Source: Malus domestica (Eukaryota > Streptophyta > Magnoliopsida > Rosales > Rosaceae). From it: DNA of 64,000 nt. The first letter of the stretch is position 1; each line of letters opens with the position of its first letter. The notes beneath the pieces are model-generated. The model was not told the origin of the DNA, did no database searches, and worked only from the letters and a program-made list of their open reading frames with translations. Position numbers and translations under genes: made by a program. The stretch is taken from positions 40,497,501-40,561,500 of the forward strand of contig NC_091670.1 of assembly GCF_042453785.1 (NCBI RefSeq). The letters run 5' to 3'. This document shows, in pieces, positions 13,383 through 25,009 of the stretch.

Positions 13383-16300
13383 ATGGCTGGTCGCTACGAC
13401 AGTAACCCTTTTGCCGAAGAAGAAGAAGTCAATCCTTTCTCGGTGAGTTATCTATCTAGATGATTTTTGCTGTTGTTTCTTTTGAAATCAATTGAATTCG
13501 AACTGGGTTTTCTGATTTGGTGAATCTGGTTGATAAAGTCGTCGACTTGGATTTGGACTTGGGTTTTAGAGATTTTAAGATCTGGGTTTTGCTGTCGAAT
13601 TGAAGTGAATCAAGTCAACATATCTGAATCCCACTTCGAAAATTTCATGGGTTTACTGTCTGTGTTTTCAAAATTTCAAATTTTAATTATATCTGTTTGC
13701 TCGAGCGGTTATGATTGAATCCTTGTATAGAAGTAACCTTATCTAAATCCAATTTACGCTTTTTTTTATTTCTTTTTTTTTTCCGTTATTTATTTATTTA
13801 TTTTTGGTCAATTTTGAGTTGGGTATTTGTGGGTTATTGGATTCCAGTCAGAATTTTGAGTTGGAAATATTTGAGCGCACATGTAGATACCAAGCTATGT
13901 ATGTATCTATCTTGTTTCAGATTAAGCTCTACCATTTGGGCAAGGCATGGGTGTTGTAAACTTATCAGGCGCATAAAACATAAATCATGGATTTATATGT
14001 AAAAACAGAGAAATAATTTGCTTTTTTGTACGTATTGTTTGAGCTCTTATGATGTGCTAACATAATTAGCAGAATCCTGGAATTGTTGCTCCTGCCAAAA
14101 ACTCAAGACTTTCACCTCTTCCTCCTGAACGTGCTGGTTTCAACTACGGCCTTGGTGACCCCGTTGATATACCTATCGATGGAAATGCAGTAAGTTTTAA
14201 TTTCAGATTGTTAGTTAGGCAATTGAAGTGGACTTCTTTTGTTTACTAAGTGTAGGTTCTTTTTTTTAAATATAGGATTTGAAAAAGAGGGAGAGGGAAC
14301 TCCAAGCTAAAGAAGCTGAATTGAGAAAGCGGGAGGAGGTATGACTTGAAAGATATTCTGAATTCTGAAAGTGTGGATAATCATTCAAAGATCATGGCAA
14401 TAAATGTTTCAGCAAATTCCCTGTTGTGGTTTTTTTATTCATCCAAACAAGTTTTTCACTGTCATCTTTTGTGATATTATGCAGATTGTAAGACGGAAAG
14501 AAGAAGCTGCCGCACGTGGTATTTTACTTTGACTTATTTTTCTGAGATACTTTTTCTCCTCATTCTGGGGGAGGTTAAAATAATGGTTTTCGAAACACTT
14601 ACAAGTTTGACATCCTTTGAAATTTTATCGACTAATGTTTTCCATCGTCCCTTTTGTTTTGCAGCTGGAATTGTTCTTGAGGAAAAAAATTGGCCACCTT
14701 TCTTCCCAATTATCCATCATGATATTGCAAATGAAATACCAATTCATTTGCAGAGGGTGCAGTATGTTGCATTCACAACATGGTTAGGTATGTCAGTCAT
14801 TGTTTTATTTATGGATATGATTATGCGTTGACTCTATATCACAATTCTTATTGCAGAAACTTAAATCTAAATTATATTCACATATGCGCTGGCTTTTTGT
14901 TCCCTTCACTGGAAATTATGATTGTTGATGGTGGATCTTAGATTATGGTGTTAAGGCTTGAAAATTTGAGGAAAACCAAAACTTCAAACAATCATAAGTA
15001 TAGAAGTTGGTCATAGTCTCTCTCTATATGTATCATTACATGAGCTTGGCTTCTAAAACTAACCTATTGTGCTGAGCAGATTTAGTTTCTAGTCATCTGT
15101 TTTTTTAGCATTACTTCATCTCTATATGTATAAGATGGGTGTGAGATAGGCTGCGTGAGTCTATCTGTGTAGTGTGATGTTTTATAGCTTATGTTATTGT
15201 TTATATGTCCTAAACTTCTAAAGTTCATTGAAGGCTGCCTAAATTTTGTGATGATCGATGGTGTTATGCAGGACTTGTTCTTTGCCTTTTCTGGAATGTA
15301 ATAGCTGTTACTACGGCATGGATTAAGGGGGAAGGTGCGTGTGAAAACATACTTGGCAACTGTCCTGCATGTAAACAAGTACTCATTTTGGATCTATCTC
15401 ATGTTGGGTGAAATTGATCGTTTCCTGATCTTTGGTGTAGGGGTAAAAATTTGGTTCCTTGCTGTTATCTACTTCATATCAGGGGCTCCTGGATCCTATG
15501 TCTTGTGGTACCGTCCACTGTACCGTGTTTTCAGGTATATATTGCCCATTTTTATTGAATCCTGCCAGAGTCCTACTTCTGTATACGACTTGTTTATAGC
15601 CAAAAGGAACTCCTTTAAAGCTTGGACACCATGTGAGACTATTATGAAGCAACAAAGAACCAGTTATGGAAGATTTAGGGAATAAAACTTATTGGATTTG
15701 GGTAATATGACAGTAGTATTGATGATGGTTATGAGGAATTCATCTGGTTACAGCATATGTAATTGTTTCAACCATGATGAATATAGCTGCTTAATTTGTA
15801 GCTAGCTATAGTATTGGTTTGAATTCTCTAATTTTATCTTCTTGCAGGTCCGAGAGTGCTTTAAAGTATGGATGGTTTTTCTTGTTTTATCTGGTAAGCT
15901 ATCCCAAATTTTTGTTGTTGTAGTTGATATGCAGTCCACATTGTCATTTAGCATAATTAACTAGTTACATATTCCATTTTCTTCTACCAACAGATCCACA
16001 TTGGCTTCTGCATCTTTGCTGCGGTTGCTCCTCCGATATTCTTCAAAGGAAAATCTCTCACGTATGTAGTTTAATTGAATTTCCCTTAACACTTTTTAGA
16101 CATTTATGATTGATCAATGGATTATTTATTTGGTGCGTGCTGATGGATATACAAAGTGAATGTTTTCTCCTGTGTATGCTGCTTATGATTTTATTCGTGT
16201 GCTTTTGAAACAGTGGCATTCTGCCTGCAATTGATGTTCTTGGTGACCATGTTTTGGTTGGGGTAAGAGTGTTGGTTCCATAAGTATATTGTTCTTCTAA

Positions 16301-16730
16301 TATTTTGTATGGCTGCCCAGCCACATGAGTGTTGCACATTCAGAACCTTTGAGAGGATATGGGTTAAAAGCATATTCCAGATGTTTTCAAAATACGGAAG
16401 GGAGAAACCAAACGGTCCTCAATGATACTTTTTATTTTTCCATTGCTTGCAGATCTTCTACTTCATTGGATTTGGAATGTTCTGTCTTGAATCAGTGCTG
16501 AGCATCTGGGTCATTCAGGTCTAGTTCCAATCCCAAATATCGTTGCCAAATTGTCACGAAAAAGAAAAGCTAGCATTTGTTATTTGGTCTTTTATAACAC
16601 ATTTCCCCCCTCCCCCCTCCCCCCTCCCCCTCTACATGTGCAGCAAGTATACATGTATTTCCGAGGAAGCGGTAAAGCTGCTGAAATGAGGCGTGAAGGA
16701 GCGAGAGGAGTCGTGAGGGCAGCACTTTGA
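13383..16730 (+). CDS. SCAMP: Secretory carrier-associated membrane protein (SCAMP)
   Basis: Twelve exons join in phase to 289 aa: 13383-13442, 14073-14189, 14276-14338, 14485-14518, 14665-14787, 15272-15334, 15441-15534, 15848-15893, 15994-16061, 16214-16262, 16453-16518 and 16644-16730. The N-terminus has two NPF endocytic-adaptor motifs (residues 8-10 and 17-19). A charged coiled coil follows (about 60-91, [20 protein letters not shown]). Four membrane segments come next, and the family's conserved segment after TM2 reads [13 protein letters not shown]. The cytosolic tail is short. SCAMPs cycle between trans-Golgi/early endosome and plasma membrane in exo- and endocytosis. Length and domain order are normal for plant SCAMPs. 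The start codon follows a CT-rich 5' UTR and gives the expected N-terminus. Confidence 0.95.
16606..16633. repeat. C-rich tandem tract (CCCCCCT)n just upstream of the last SCAMP 3' splice site
   Basis: Four G-tract equivalents lie on the minus strand (runs of 5-6 G separated by A), ending about 10 nt before the TGTGCAG acceptor at 16643. It serves as part of the polypyrimidine tract and could form a quadruplex on the minus strand or an i-motif on the plus strand. Confidence 0.85.
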
Positions 16731-16739
16731 AGCTAAGGT

Positions 16740-18060
16740 CTTGTATGGAGAAGAAAAGATGGCGGACTTGTGTATTTGATATAGGTTGTAAATGCCCCCT
16801 TTAGTTACAGGATTATGGTTTTGTTCGAGCCTTCATTTTTTATTTGTTCCGTCGTATTACGCCTGTTTCATAGATGATTTTTAAGTGCTACTTCTGTTTC
16901 TATACTGGAGAATATGATTAGGAGGCTTGACATCACTGGCTTGCTAGAAACATCATGTTTTCTTCATTTTTCTGTTTCTGAGAAAAACTCTTCATTCCAT
17001 CATTTTTTTTTTTTTTTGCTTAAATCTTTTGATTACTGCATTTTTTTTGGTTTACTGCGTTCTTTCAACCGTATTATGAAATTTCTAATCTTTTGAACTC
17101 GTTTCCTCTGAAATCCGTTGTTGTATGATAGAATTTTCCGATAATCAAGCTGCTTATTAGGTATTGATAGGCTGCCTAACTTCTCAAAACGTTAATTGTT
17201 ACTGTTTTGAGACTGCTTTTGTGTGAAGTGATTAATTTCTATGACTTTGCAAGGTACCCTTTGTTGTACCTTCATGGATTGAACACAAAAACTCTTAAGT
17301 TATACAACTCGTGTTTTTAAAAGAATTGAAAGTTTTGTTGGTGAAAATGTTTTCGGGTTTTAAAAGAACTCTCATCAAAAGTGTTTTCAGTCATTTTAAA
17401 AGCATTTCCAAACGAGTCAATATATTTATGAAAGCAACTTGTCGTGGAAGAAATTTATTACAAAAGTTATATTACCTTGTTTTAAGAATCAAGAATGTTA
17501 AAGATTGTTAAACAATCAATCAACCCTATGTGGATCGGAAATGCTTTTGTTCAAGTACTTTTGTTCATAACGGGCTTCTATTTAGAGGCACACCAAACTT
17601 TTCAATAAAAAAGTCCCTAAGTGTTTCTTGGAAAACACACTTTTATGGAGAAAAAGATTTTCGAGTGCTTTTATAACTCAGAAGCAGTTTAACCTTTTAA
17701 ATACCTTTTAAACATTCTCAGATATGATTTTGTTGTGAATGAACTGCTTCTTCCGATCATTGTTATAAGCGTTTTTGTTATCTAAAAGCGGTTTAGATGT
17801 CAGCTTGTGAAGCAGGAGAACATTACTCTTAGATAAAGCAAAATCACATATCATATATTTTAGGTTTGTGGTCACTCACAAACCAAACTCACTCTTAAAG
17901 CCCTCAAAATAGTAGTAGAAAAATAACAGGAAAATAAAATAGAGTTTGTCTCATAGAAACTCTTGCACTCAGAAATCCATTTATATCCATGGTCTACTTA
18001 GAAGGCTCACATCACATCACATCACATGCATAAACATACTAATTATAGTTAACTATTACC
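16740..18060. other. 3' UTR and intergenic spacer
   Basis: The SCAMP 3' UTR probably ends before 17000. The stretch at about 17300-17800 is rich in AAAAGTGTTTT- and AAAAGCACTTTT-like words in both orientations, suggesting an old MITE that I cannot delimit. (CACAT)n occurs at 18008-18027. No gene seen. Confidence 0.5.
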
Positions 18061-18104
18061 GGCTACCGGCTGCAGTACCATAACAAAAGGAGCAGCCTAT
18101 TCAT

Positions 18105-18566
18105 CTAGCAGTAAGCAGTACATTTCTTGCAGTCGATAGTGCACCCACCGCCGCCTCCGCCGCCACCAAAACCCTTCCCTGACCGGCTGTAGGATGTGAA
18201 GCACTTAGCAGGGCACGTCAGCTTCTTCTTGTAGCACGGACCCTTTTCTTTACACACAAGAGAAGTCCTCACAGTTCCACCCTTGGAGTACCCTCCATTC
18301 GGACTGCCATACCCGCCTCCATATCCGCCACCCACACCGCTTCCAAAACCCTTTCCGAACCCTGGTATGTCAAACCCGGGCGGGAAAAACCCCCCTATGC
18401 CACCACTGTTGCCACCCCCACCACCACCACCATTAGCAGCACCACCTTTGTCCTTTGAGTTCTTGAGCTCAGCTGAGAAGGCTCCATCGGATCCCGGTCG
18501 GGCTGCGATGCCAAGTGAAGCAGTGAGGAGCAAAGTGGCTAGGAAAAGACTTGTTGCTGGGATCAT
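18105..18566 (-). CDS. Secreted glycine-rich protein with cysteine-rich C-terminus
   Basis: A single-exon gene of 153 aa. A signal peptide (MIPATSLFLATLLLTASLGIA) is followed by a short polar region and a Gly-rich middle (about residues 43-105, GGGGGGG and GGGYGGGYG blocks). The tail has eight cysteines in paired spacings (CKEKGPCYKKK, CPAKC, CTIDCKKCTAYC) interrupted by another poly-Gly run. This build suggests an apoplastic or cell-wall protein stabilised by disulfides. I recognise the general glycine-rich class but not a named member. I chose the ATG at 18566; an in-frame GTG at 18590 is not a credible plant start. Its Gly codons make the opposite strand open as a proline-rich frame, which is a shadow. 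Confidence 0.85.
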   Translation of the reverse strand: MIPATSLFLATLLLTASLGIAARPGSDGAFSAELKNSKDKGGAANGGGGGGGNSGGIGGFFPPGFDIPGFGKGFGSGVGGGYGGGYGSPNGGYSKGGTVRTSLVCKEKGPCYKKKLTCPAKCFTSYSRSGKGFGGGGGGGGCTIDCKKCTAYC

Positions 18567-18644
18567 TTTTCTGGCTTTTTGGAAAAGCACTTATGGAGAG
18601 AGTGATGAGATAGAGAAGAGAAGGGATTGTTAGGGGATATGGTG

Positions 18645-18652
18645 AATATATA
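18645..18652 (-). promoter_or_regulatory. TATA box of the glycine-rich protein gene
   Basis: TATATATT on the minus strand lies 79 nt upstream of the ATG, which would leave a 5' UTR of about 50 nt. Confidence 0.55.
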
Positions 18653-19021
18653 CAAGTGGAGGGATTGTGGTGGGGGGGAAGGTTACCAAAAGAAGGGCAT
18701 TAATTGAGAGCGTGTTGGAGGACAGTTACGTAGACGTCCTCTCATGAACGGGGAGTAGGTTGGGTGCCATTACTATCCCTCTTTTACTCTCTAGTATTAC
18801 GTAATAAGTTGGACACATGAAGTTTGGTCTATGTATTAAGTGACAATTTGACATATATGCCACATTTTGTTCTTGATGGGGGCCCTCGTGAAGTTATTGT
18901 AGGTTGGATGTATTTGATTGTTACGTGACATGATCTGTTAAGATATCGGGTATGTCACGAAAATGATACGAATACGAAAAACACGACACGAATGCAAAAT
19001 CTAATAGAATACTGTAAATTA

Positions 19022-19428
19022 GAGTAAATTGTAATTATAGTCCCTTAACTTTAACTCAATTGGAGCAATGGTCACTCAACTAAAAATTCATTACTATTGG
19101 TCCCTCAACTTTAATTCAACTGGAGAAATTGTCCCTTAATTTTAACCCAATTGTAGTAATGGTCCTTCTAACATAACTCGTTTTAACAAAATTTTTGACG
19201 TAGTTGATGAAAAGGACCATAATTACACACTTTGATGAGTTAAGGGACCCTAATTGTATAAATGGTCATTCCAACATAACTTATTTTGACAAAATTTTGA
19301 CGAAATTGATGAAAATGACTATAACTACATATTTTGATAAGTTGAGGGACCAATGGTAATGAATTTTTAGTTGAAGGATCATTGCTCCAATTTGATCAAA
19401 ATAGAGGGACTATTGCTACAATTTACTC
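19022..19428. mobile_element. MULE-type foldback MITE with 10-bp target-site duplication
   Basis: The two ends are long imperfect inverted repeats (about 90 nt each), beginning GAGTAAATTGTA on both strands and sharing TTGGAGCAATG and CAACTAAAAATTCATTAC. The element is flanked exactly by the direct repeat CTGTAAATTA at 19012-19021 and 19429-19438. A 9-10 bp duplication with long TIRs fits Mutator-like elements. It has no coding capacity (407 bp). It lies downstream, on the plus side, of the glycine-rich protein promoter. Confidence 0.85.
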
Positions 19429-19439
19429 CTGTAAATTAA

Positions 19440-21735
19440 TATCCAGTATCAGCCAATTTATACCCTTTTCGTTTCTACTGAGTCGGTTGAATTATAAGCA
19501 TGGCATAAGGACTACATGTTGATGTTATTGGCGCTTTTTTATTGCAAGATTTTGATCATACGTCTTTTGATGATTGGTTTCTTGTCAAATCTCTCCAATT
19601 TGATATCTTGTTTCTCCAATTAAAAGGTGAAAAGTAGTTCGATAACGTTGATTCTTAATATAGATAATAATTTATGACCTGAAAAAGAAATTAGCTCTAA
19701 TTTGAAAGTTGAAACTACAGCTTTCCTATAATTTGGCAACATTTTTCTCCCAAAATTTTTCTATGAGATTGATTCAAATATTGTATAATTTGCAATGGAA
19801 ATTAAATTTCTTTTAGCTTTCGAACACGTGACAAATAAATATTGGATACTAATTAGATTTGGGTGTTCTAGGGTTGGGTTTAAGGGGATGCAGCAATCTT
19901 AGAAGGTTATGGGCTATGTCTTTATAGTTCACGCCCCCTAAATCCTAATTTGCACGATGGATGGACCAAATATGGTAACATTCATCACTTGATAGCCAAA
20001 AGTTGAGGTGAGAAGTGTATAGTCTATTGTAAAGCATCATTTTCAACTTTTATATGCATATATTCTTCTTAAATAGTAAGTGAAAATAATTTTAAACTCA
20101 AATCTTATAAATGACGAGTTTAATACTAATTTATTTCTTAAAGAAGATGAACAATGTCCTTCAAGACTATCATTGTAAGATCTTTAGTCTTAATAAACCA
20201 GATCACATGTCAAGTTGTCAAGAGAGGAGCTGACCAATTAAAGTTGGAGGGCCGACCACCTTTATGATCATTTATGACTAACTCCATACAGATATATGTC
20301 TCCGATCTCTCAAGTCTGAACTCCCAAAAGAAAGATAAAAAACTTATTCTGCATCCTCCAATCCGAAGAGCTAGGTTAGATATTTTTATATTTGAAGGTA
20401 AATTTTACCATCCATCTGTTGGGAATGGGGGTTTTCCTACTAATTTGAAGACTTAGGGTGTGTTTAAGTTAGTTTTAATCGAAAGTTTCACTGATTAGTT
20501 ACAAGTCTACGCAATAAGATTCGGGCTAGTTAAATATCACTCTCTCTCCGTTGTGCTGACAACCACTTTTTTTTCTTCTATCTACTATTAAGCAGTGGAT
20601 TGGGAGTTAGACCATTCAATAAACATTGATGCTTTGTAATACCGAGGTCACCGTCCTTGCTTTAGTTCAATTAATTGCATTTCTACGAGTTAAGATTTCA
20701 GAAAGATTTTTCAGTGTGTTCGGAGTACGGGACGATACGCCAAATATTCTCAACAATTGTTGGAAAACTCTTTTTTCAAGTGTCGACCCTCCAATTGTAT
20801 AATTACATGTAATGTACCACCTGTATTCTAGACACACAAAAATATTTCAAGATTTCATGTGGATTGCTATTAAGAAGATTGATGACTTGTATAACTAGTT
20901 GCATCCAAAAACACGGGTGAGATTTATTTCAACTTCTGCCCGTGCGTGCTTCATCTGTCAGAGTCTGTGACTCTCAGTGTGAGTGTCTCACTCATTTTTA
21001 TCTCAAGGTATCAATCACAGCTTGGGATGCCAAGCGCGTTATACCCTCCTTCACAAAAGGTTATGGTACTGGAATAACTTTGCGTGATATAACCAATTTA
21101 CGTGTTATAGTACTGATGAATTAGTTACCACATATTGTGTTTCGCTAGTACAGATAATTACAAAGTGAGAAGAGTCGTTTTTATACATTCAATGTGGTTG
21201 CTGACATCAAAGACTATATGCAGCGAAGTTTGATTTGGAAGAGAATGGCAAAACATGACTTGTAACATTTTAGGTGAGCTAGTAACACATGGGCAGTACC
21301 ACGTCGTGTTACAATTACACCCAAAGTTTCCTCAGAAGTTTCATTTCCTTCTTATTTTTCTTCCTTTTTGTTGGGTTTGTTTTGGGCCAAAGAGTTCAGC
21401 ATTGTCTCTGCAATTGGATTCCAATTCAATACATTTTACATTGCTTGACCCAGTACACACTTAGTTTCTCTAAATTGCAGCTAGGCTGCTAGGAGAGACT
21501 TCTAAATTACCTTAAAGCATATTGGAACATAGGCTAAGATGGTCAAGCATGAACTTTGTAGATATACTTCTGCATTTTCCCCTGAAGGATTTAATATTTC
21601 TGCCAATGCAAAAATCAGATAAATAAAGAACACAAAAATGAAAACAATAATTTACAATTTTTGTACGATTTCCGGTAATGTAAGGGCTAAGGAGTTGTGT
21701 TTTCATTGATGCCAGGCAGCAGCAGTAGACGGCTT
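19440..21735. other. Intergenic spacer
   Basis: No gene with splice or codon support. It contains the family B foldback listed separately and the 3' UTR of the nucleotidase gene (roughly 21480-21735, read on the minus strand). Confidence 0.5.
20700..20850. mobile_element. Foldback MITE, family B copy 2
   Basis: The left arm GAAAGATTTTTCAGTGTGTTCGG pairs with the right arm AGACACACAAAAATATTTC. The ends resemble those of the element at 2259-2413. It is non-coding. Confidence 0.45.
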
Positions 21736-24700
21736 TTATAGACTGGAGGAGTCCCAGCTAGCATCAACGGCCCTGATGATCTTGTCATGTAGATTGGCTC
21801 CAGCAGTAGCTACTACACCTCGATCAAGGCCTTCCAAGTATATGCCCTTCGAAAAGTCCAGTGGACGCCCTCCGGCATCTGTAACCACCCCACCAGCCTC
21901 TTGTATGATAACAACGCCGGCTGCATGATCCCAAATCTTCTCCCTGTAGCCAGCCCTTGCAAACTTCATAAAAATCTCGGCATCTCCACGAGCTATAGCT
22001 GCGTACTTCACCATGCTGTATACTCGCAGTGGCTGCTTCCTGCAGTCACAATATCATTTGTTCATCTTATCATACACCTGTAGAATGTAACATATATAGC
22101 AAAGAGAGATGAAAGTTTAAATTGTGGTACCTAAGCCCGACACTGTGAGCTAGCCCTGCAGTGAAGGAATGACTTGAATTTTCCTTCTCAACAGGTTCAC
22201 AAAATGTTGCCAGTGCTGGATTATCTATGGACGACACTCGGACAGGTTTTGCAGAGTTTGGCCACACTAAGTTCTTATTTACATGGAGCAGCGGTTGCAT
22301 CCAAGCCTCGCCGCTGCCTCTTCTAGCATATATCACACAGCCTTTGTCCCAAGATTCTGACGTTGGTGGTGTCAATTTAGATATAATTCTATGATACCGG
22401 TGATGATAATTGAGCCATTCCTTTCTCATTGGGTAATTAGGACAGCCAAGAACTCCAAGCACAACTTCTCCATCCTCTATTAAAGCCAGAGCTATTGCAT
22501 ATTGATCACCGCGGACAAAACCCAATGTGCCATCAACGGGGTCAAGTGTCCAAAATCTCCCAGCCGGGCCTCCAAGTGAGTTGCACCGACTGATGGCTTC
22601 AAGAACCTCTGTAGTCCCAAGGGCCATTTTCGGACTTTTAAGTCCAAAACGAGGTGCTTCAGCTAGACATTCGTTCACAGTTTTCACTACATCTTTTAGC
22701 ACTCCACCTGCCTTTGCCATGGACAAATTTTGAATATCTTCTTCAGCAATAATGGACACGTTGCTGCTCCCAAAAGACTCGGACAGTATCCAGCTCACAG
22801 TTGCTTGGACACTCCAATCTGTTTGCAAGGTACATTAAAGAGAGGACATGTATTAAAAAGAATTCATAGCTTCATTGACCATAAAATTGCACCCAAAATG
22901 TTGAAATTCCTTTTCCATGACGAACCATTGATACGATAATTTGAAGAAATAGACTCGAATAACATGTGGTCATCTGGTATAGGACTAAGCTCTCGCTTGT
23001 TTCTTGGTGTACATATTTCTTACGTTATAGATCGGAATTCATATCGGAAATATAACAAGTTTAAAACATAATATACTAACATAAATACTATATTGTAAGT
23101 TATTCCCTGGAGAGATGTTCAGGACCATAAACTGGCATACCAGCAACAACTTATTAAGAGAGTGATGCCAAATATTCCAGCTTTTTTATCGGAAGCTTTC
23201 TTTTTGTGTTGAAAGCTAAACTGTTCCAAATTGTAAAGATCCTGACCTAAAAAGCAAATTGGGCATGATTTTTCTCAATTAAGAATCTAAGTTTGAGCAG
23301 ACAAACAACGATTACGAGGCATATAAGTAAGATGATCAAGAGAGGTGCGTGAGGGAGATTTTGTGAGGAAATAGAGATGAAATGTCTCGGTCCTACAACA
23401 AAAAGACACGCTTTAAGAAAAATGTTCAGTTCTGCTATGATTTAATACATCTTGGAGGAAAACATAATGATTGCTTTCGAAGATAGAAAGATTGAGTGCT
23501 AGAAGAGACTGCAAAAAAAAGGACTTATGCTCCCACTATGCTTGGTCCAGAAATCAAGTTGTGCACAGAGATTCTGCACTCTCAAAGGCCGCACCAACTT
23601 TAGGCTAAATGATATATGCAAATTCAACGAATAACATAACATAGGACTAAGATTCAATGTCCTCTACAGGTTCTGATATGAATTTTGCGCATTCGGTTCG
23701 ACATTTTATCACATATTCTGCAAGTTTGTTAAGGGGTGAAGGTGGATTATGATAAAAAGGCTGAAAACAAAGCTTGCTGCTGATGAACAGAGGAAACTAT
23801 GACTAGCAGGCTAGCAGCATCGTTCTACTTTATTAGCATGGTACTATAGCTGCCACTAGGAAAACCACCAAACAGCTCCACAAGTTGATATTTTTAGGCT
23901 TATAGATACCTTTGTGTGTTTCCTTTTCCACATCATAGTACTTCCACTGGAAACCGCATTATGTTTACTAGTACAATTTTAATAGCACTTAAAATATAAA
24001 ACGAAAAGTAATATTCTGCCAAAGTTTCAAAATCGCTTCAGCGGTGCGCTACTAATTCCCATTAATATTACCTCAACTTATACTAACTGTACAAACCATG
24101 TGCAGAGTCTTATACAAAACGACTCTATGCAATTAATAGTGAAATACTTTAATACGAGTTAGATAAAAAATGTTAAGGAGACTTGAAACTTTTTGTTACC
24201 TCATAGTTTAACATTAATTTCTATACAACAATATAGAATATTGTGCCAAAAACATGAGATGATAGGAAGTCAACGAAAAGTTTCGCTTTTAAGAGAACTT
24301 GTTTCGCATTTCTAAGTTAGATTTAATTCGGCCCTCTCCTACGTGTGACTTCACATTCTTCAACGTGTTTTAACTTCAAGAAGTCGTAATTTTCGAAAGA
24401 AGAAACTTTAAGAACAATTTCTTCAAACCCAAATAATTTCTCAAAGATTTATAATTACTGAAATCTAAATTAAACCAAATCACCAAAATTCCAAATTTGC
24501 AAAAAAACCCAGTTCACAAAACAGAATTTAAGAACCACTGAAACAAAAAAGATCGCAGATTTAACTGACCTGCCACAGTGACAGGAGAGTTATCATCTTT
24601 GGATTGGACCCCATTGCTGTTCTTCGAAATCAAACTGTTCTGAACTCTCTGGCAGAGAGAACAAGCCAATTGCACAGCTCTAACAGCCACATCCAATTCC

Positions 24701-24903
24701 TGGGAGTAATTAATCACTGGCTCGGGGGCCAAAAGGCTCGAACTTTTCAGGCCCTCCATTACTGGGAAGGATTGGGTTTTCCTGAACTTGGATAAGGAGC
24801 AGCCAAATTTCCCAGAAAAGTTGAGGTGGATTTTGTTGCTGCGTGTCAACTTGTTGTCATTCCATTTTTCAAGACCCAAATTGTGCGAGAATTTTATAGC
24901 CAT
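21736..24903 (-). CDS. HAL2-like 3'(2'),5'-bisphosphate nucleotidase (PAP phosphatase), predicted organellar
   Basis: Three exons (24570-24903, 22131-22818, 21736-22039) join in phase to 441 aa. It belongs to the inositol monophosphatase superfamily, closest to plant AHL/SAL PAP phosphatases, which remove the 3' phosphate from PAP/PAPS-type nucleotides in sulfur metabolism and stress signalling. Metal-site motifs are all present: SPVTVAD (residues 106-112), IIAEED (134-139), WTLDPVDGT (201-209) and WDHAAG (377-382). The first 50-60 residues are Ser-, Lys- and Asn-rich and poor in acidic residues, as in a transit peptide. The start chosen is the ATG at 24903; upstream in-frame codons run through a CT-rich leader. 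Intron 1 is 1.75 kb and holds nothing else I recognise. Substrate preference (PAP rather than inositol phosphate) is inferred from family resemblance. Confidence 0.9.
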
Positions 24904-25009
24904 GGTTGAAGAATGTTTTGGGTTTGTGTGTGAGAGTGAGAGAGAGAGAGTGTGTTTTGTGTGGATTTGGAGGGTGTTGGTTTTGGTGACGTTGGAAGCG
25001 TGGTAACCA

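Noticed and set aside
18567-18590. Upstream in-frame extension of the glycine-rich protein
   Set aside because: It would start at GTG; the ATG at 18566 gives a good signal peptide directly.
18283-18633. Proline-rich plus-strand open frame opposite the glycine-rich gene
   Set aside because: It is the antisense shadow of Gly codons (GGN/NCC); there is no start context or signal peptide.
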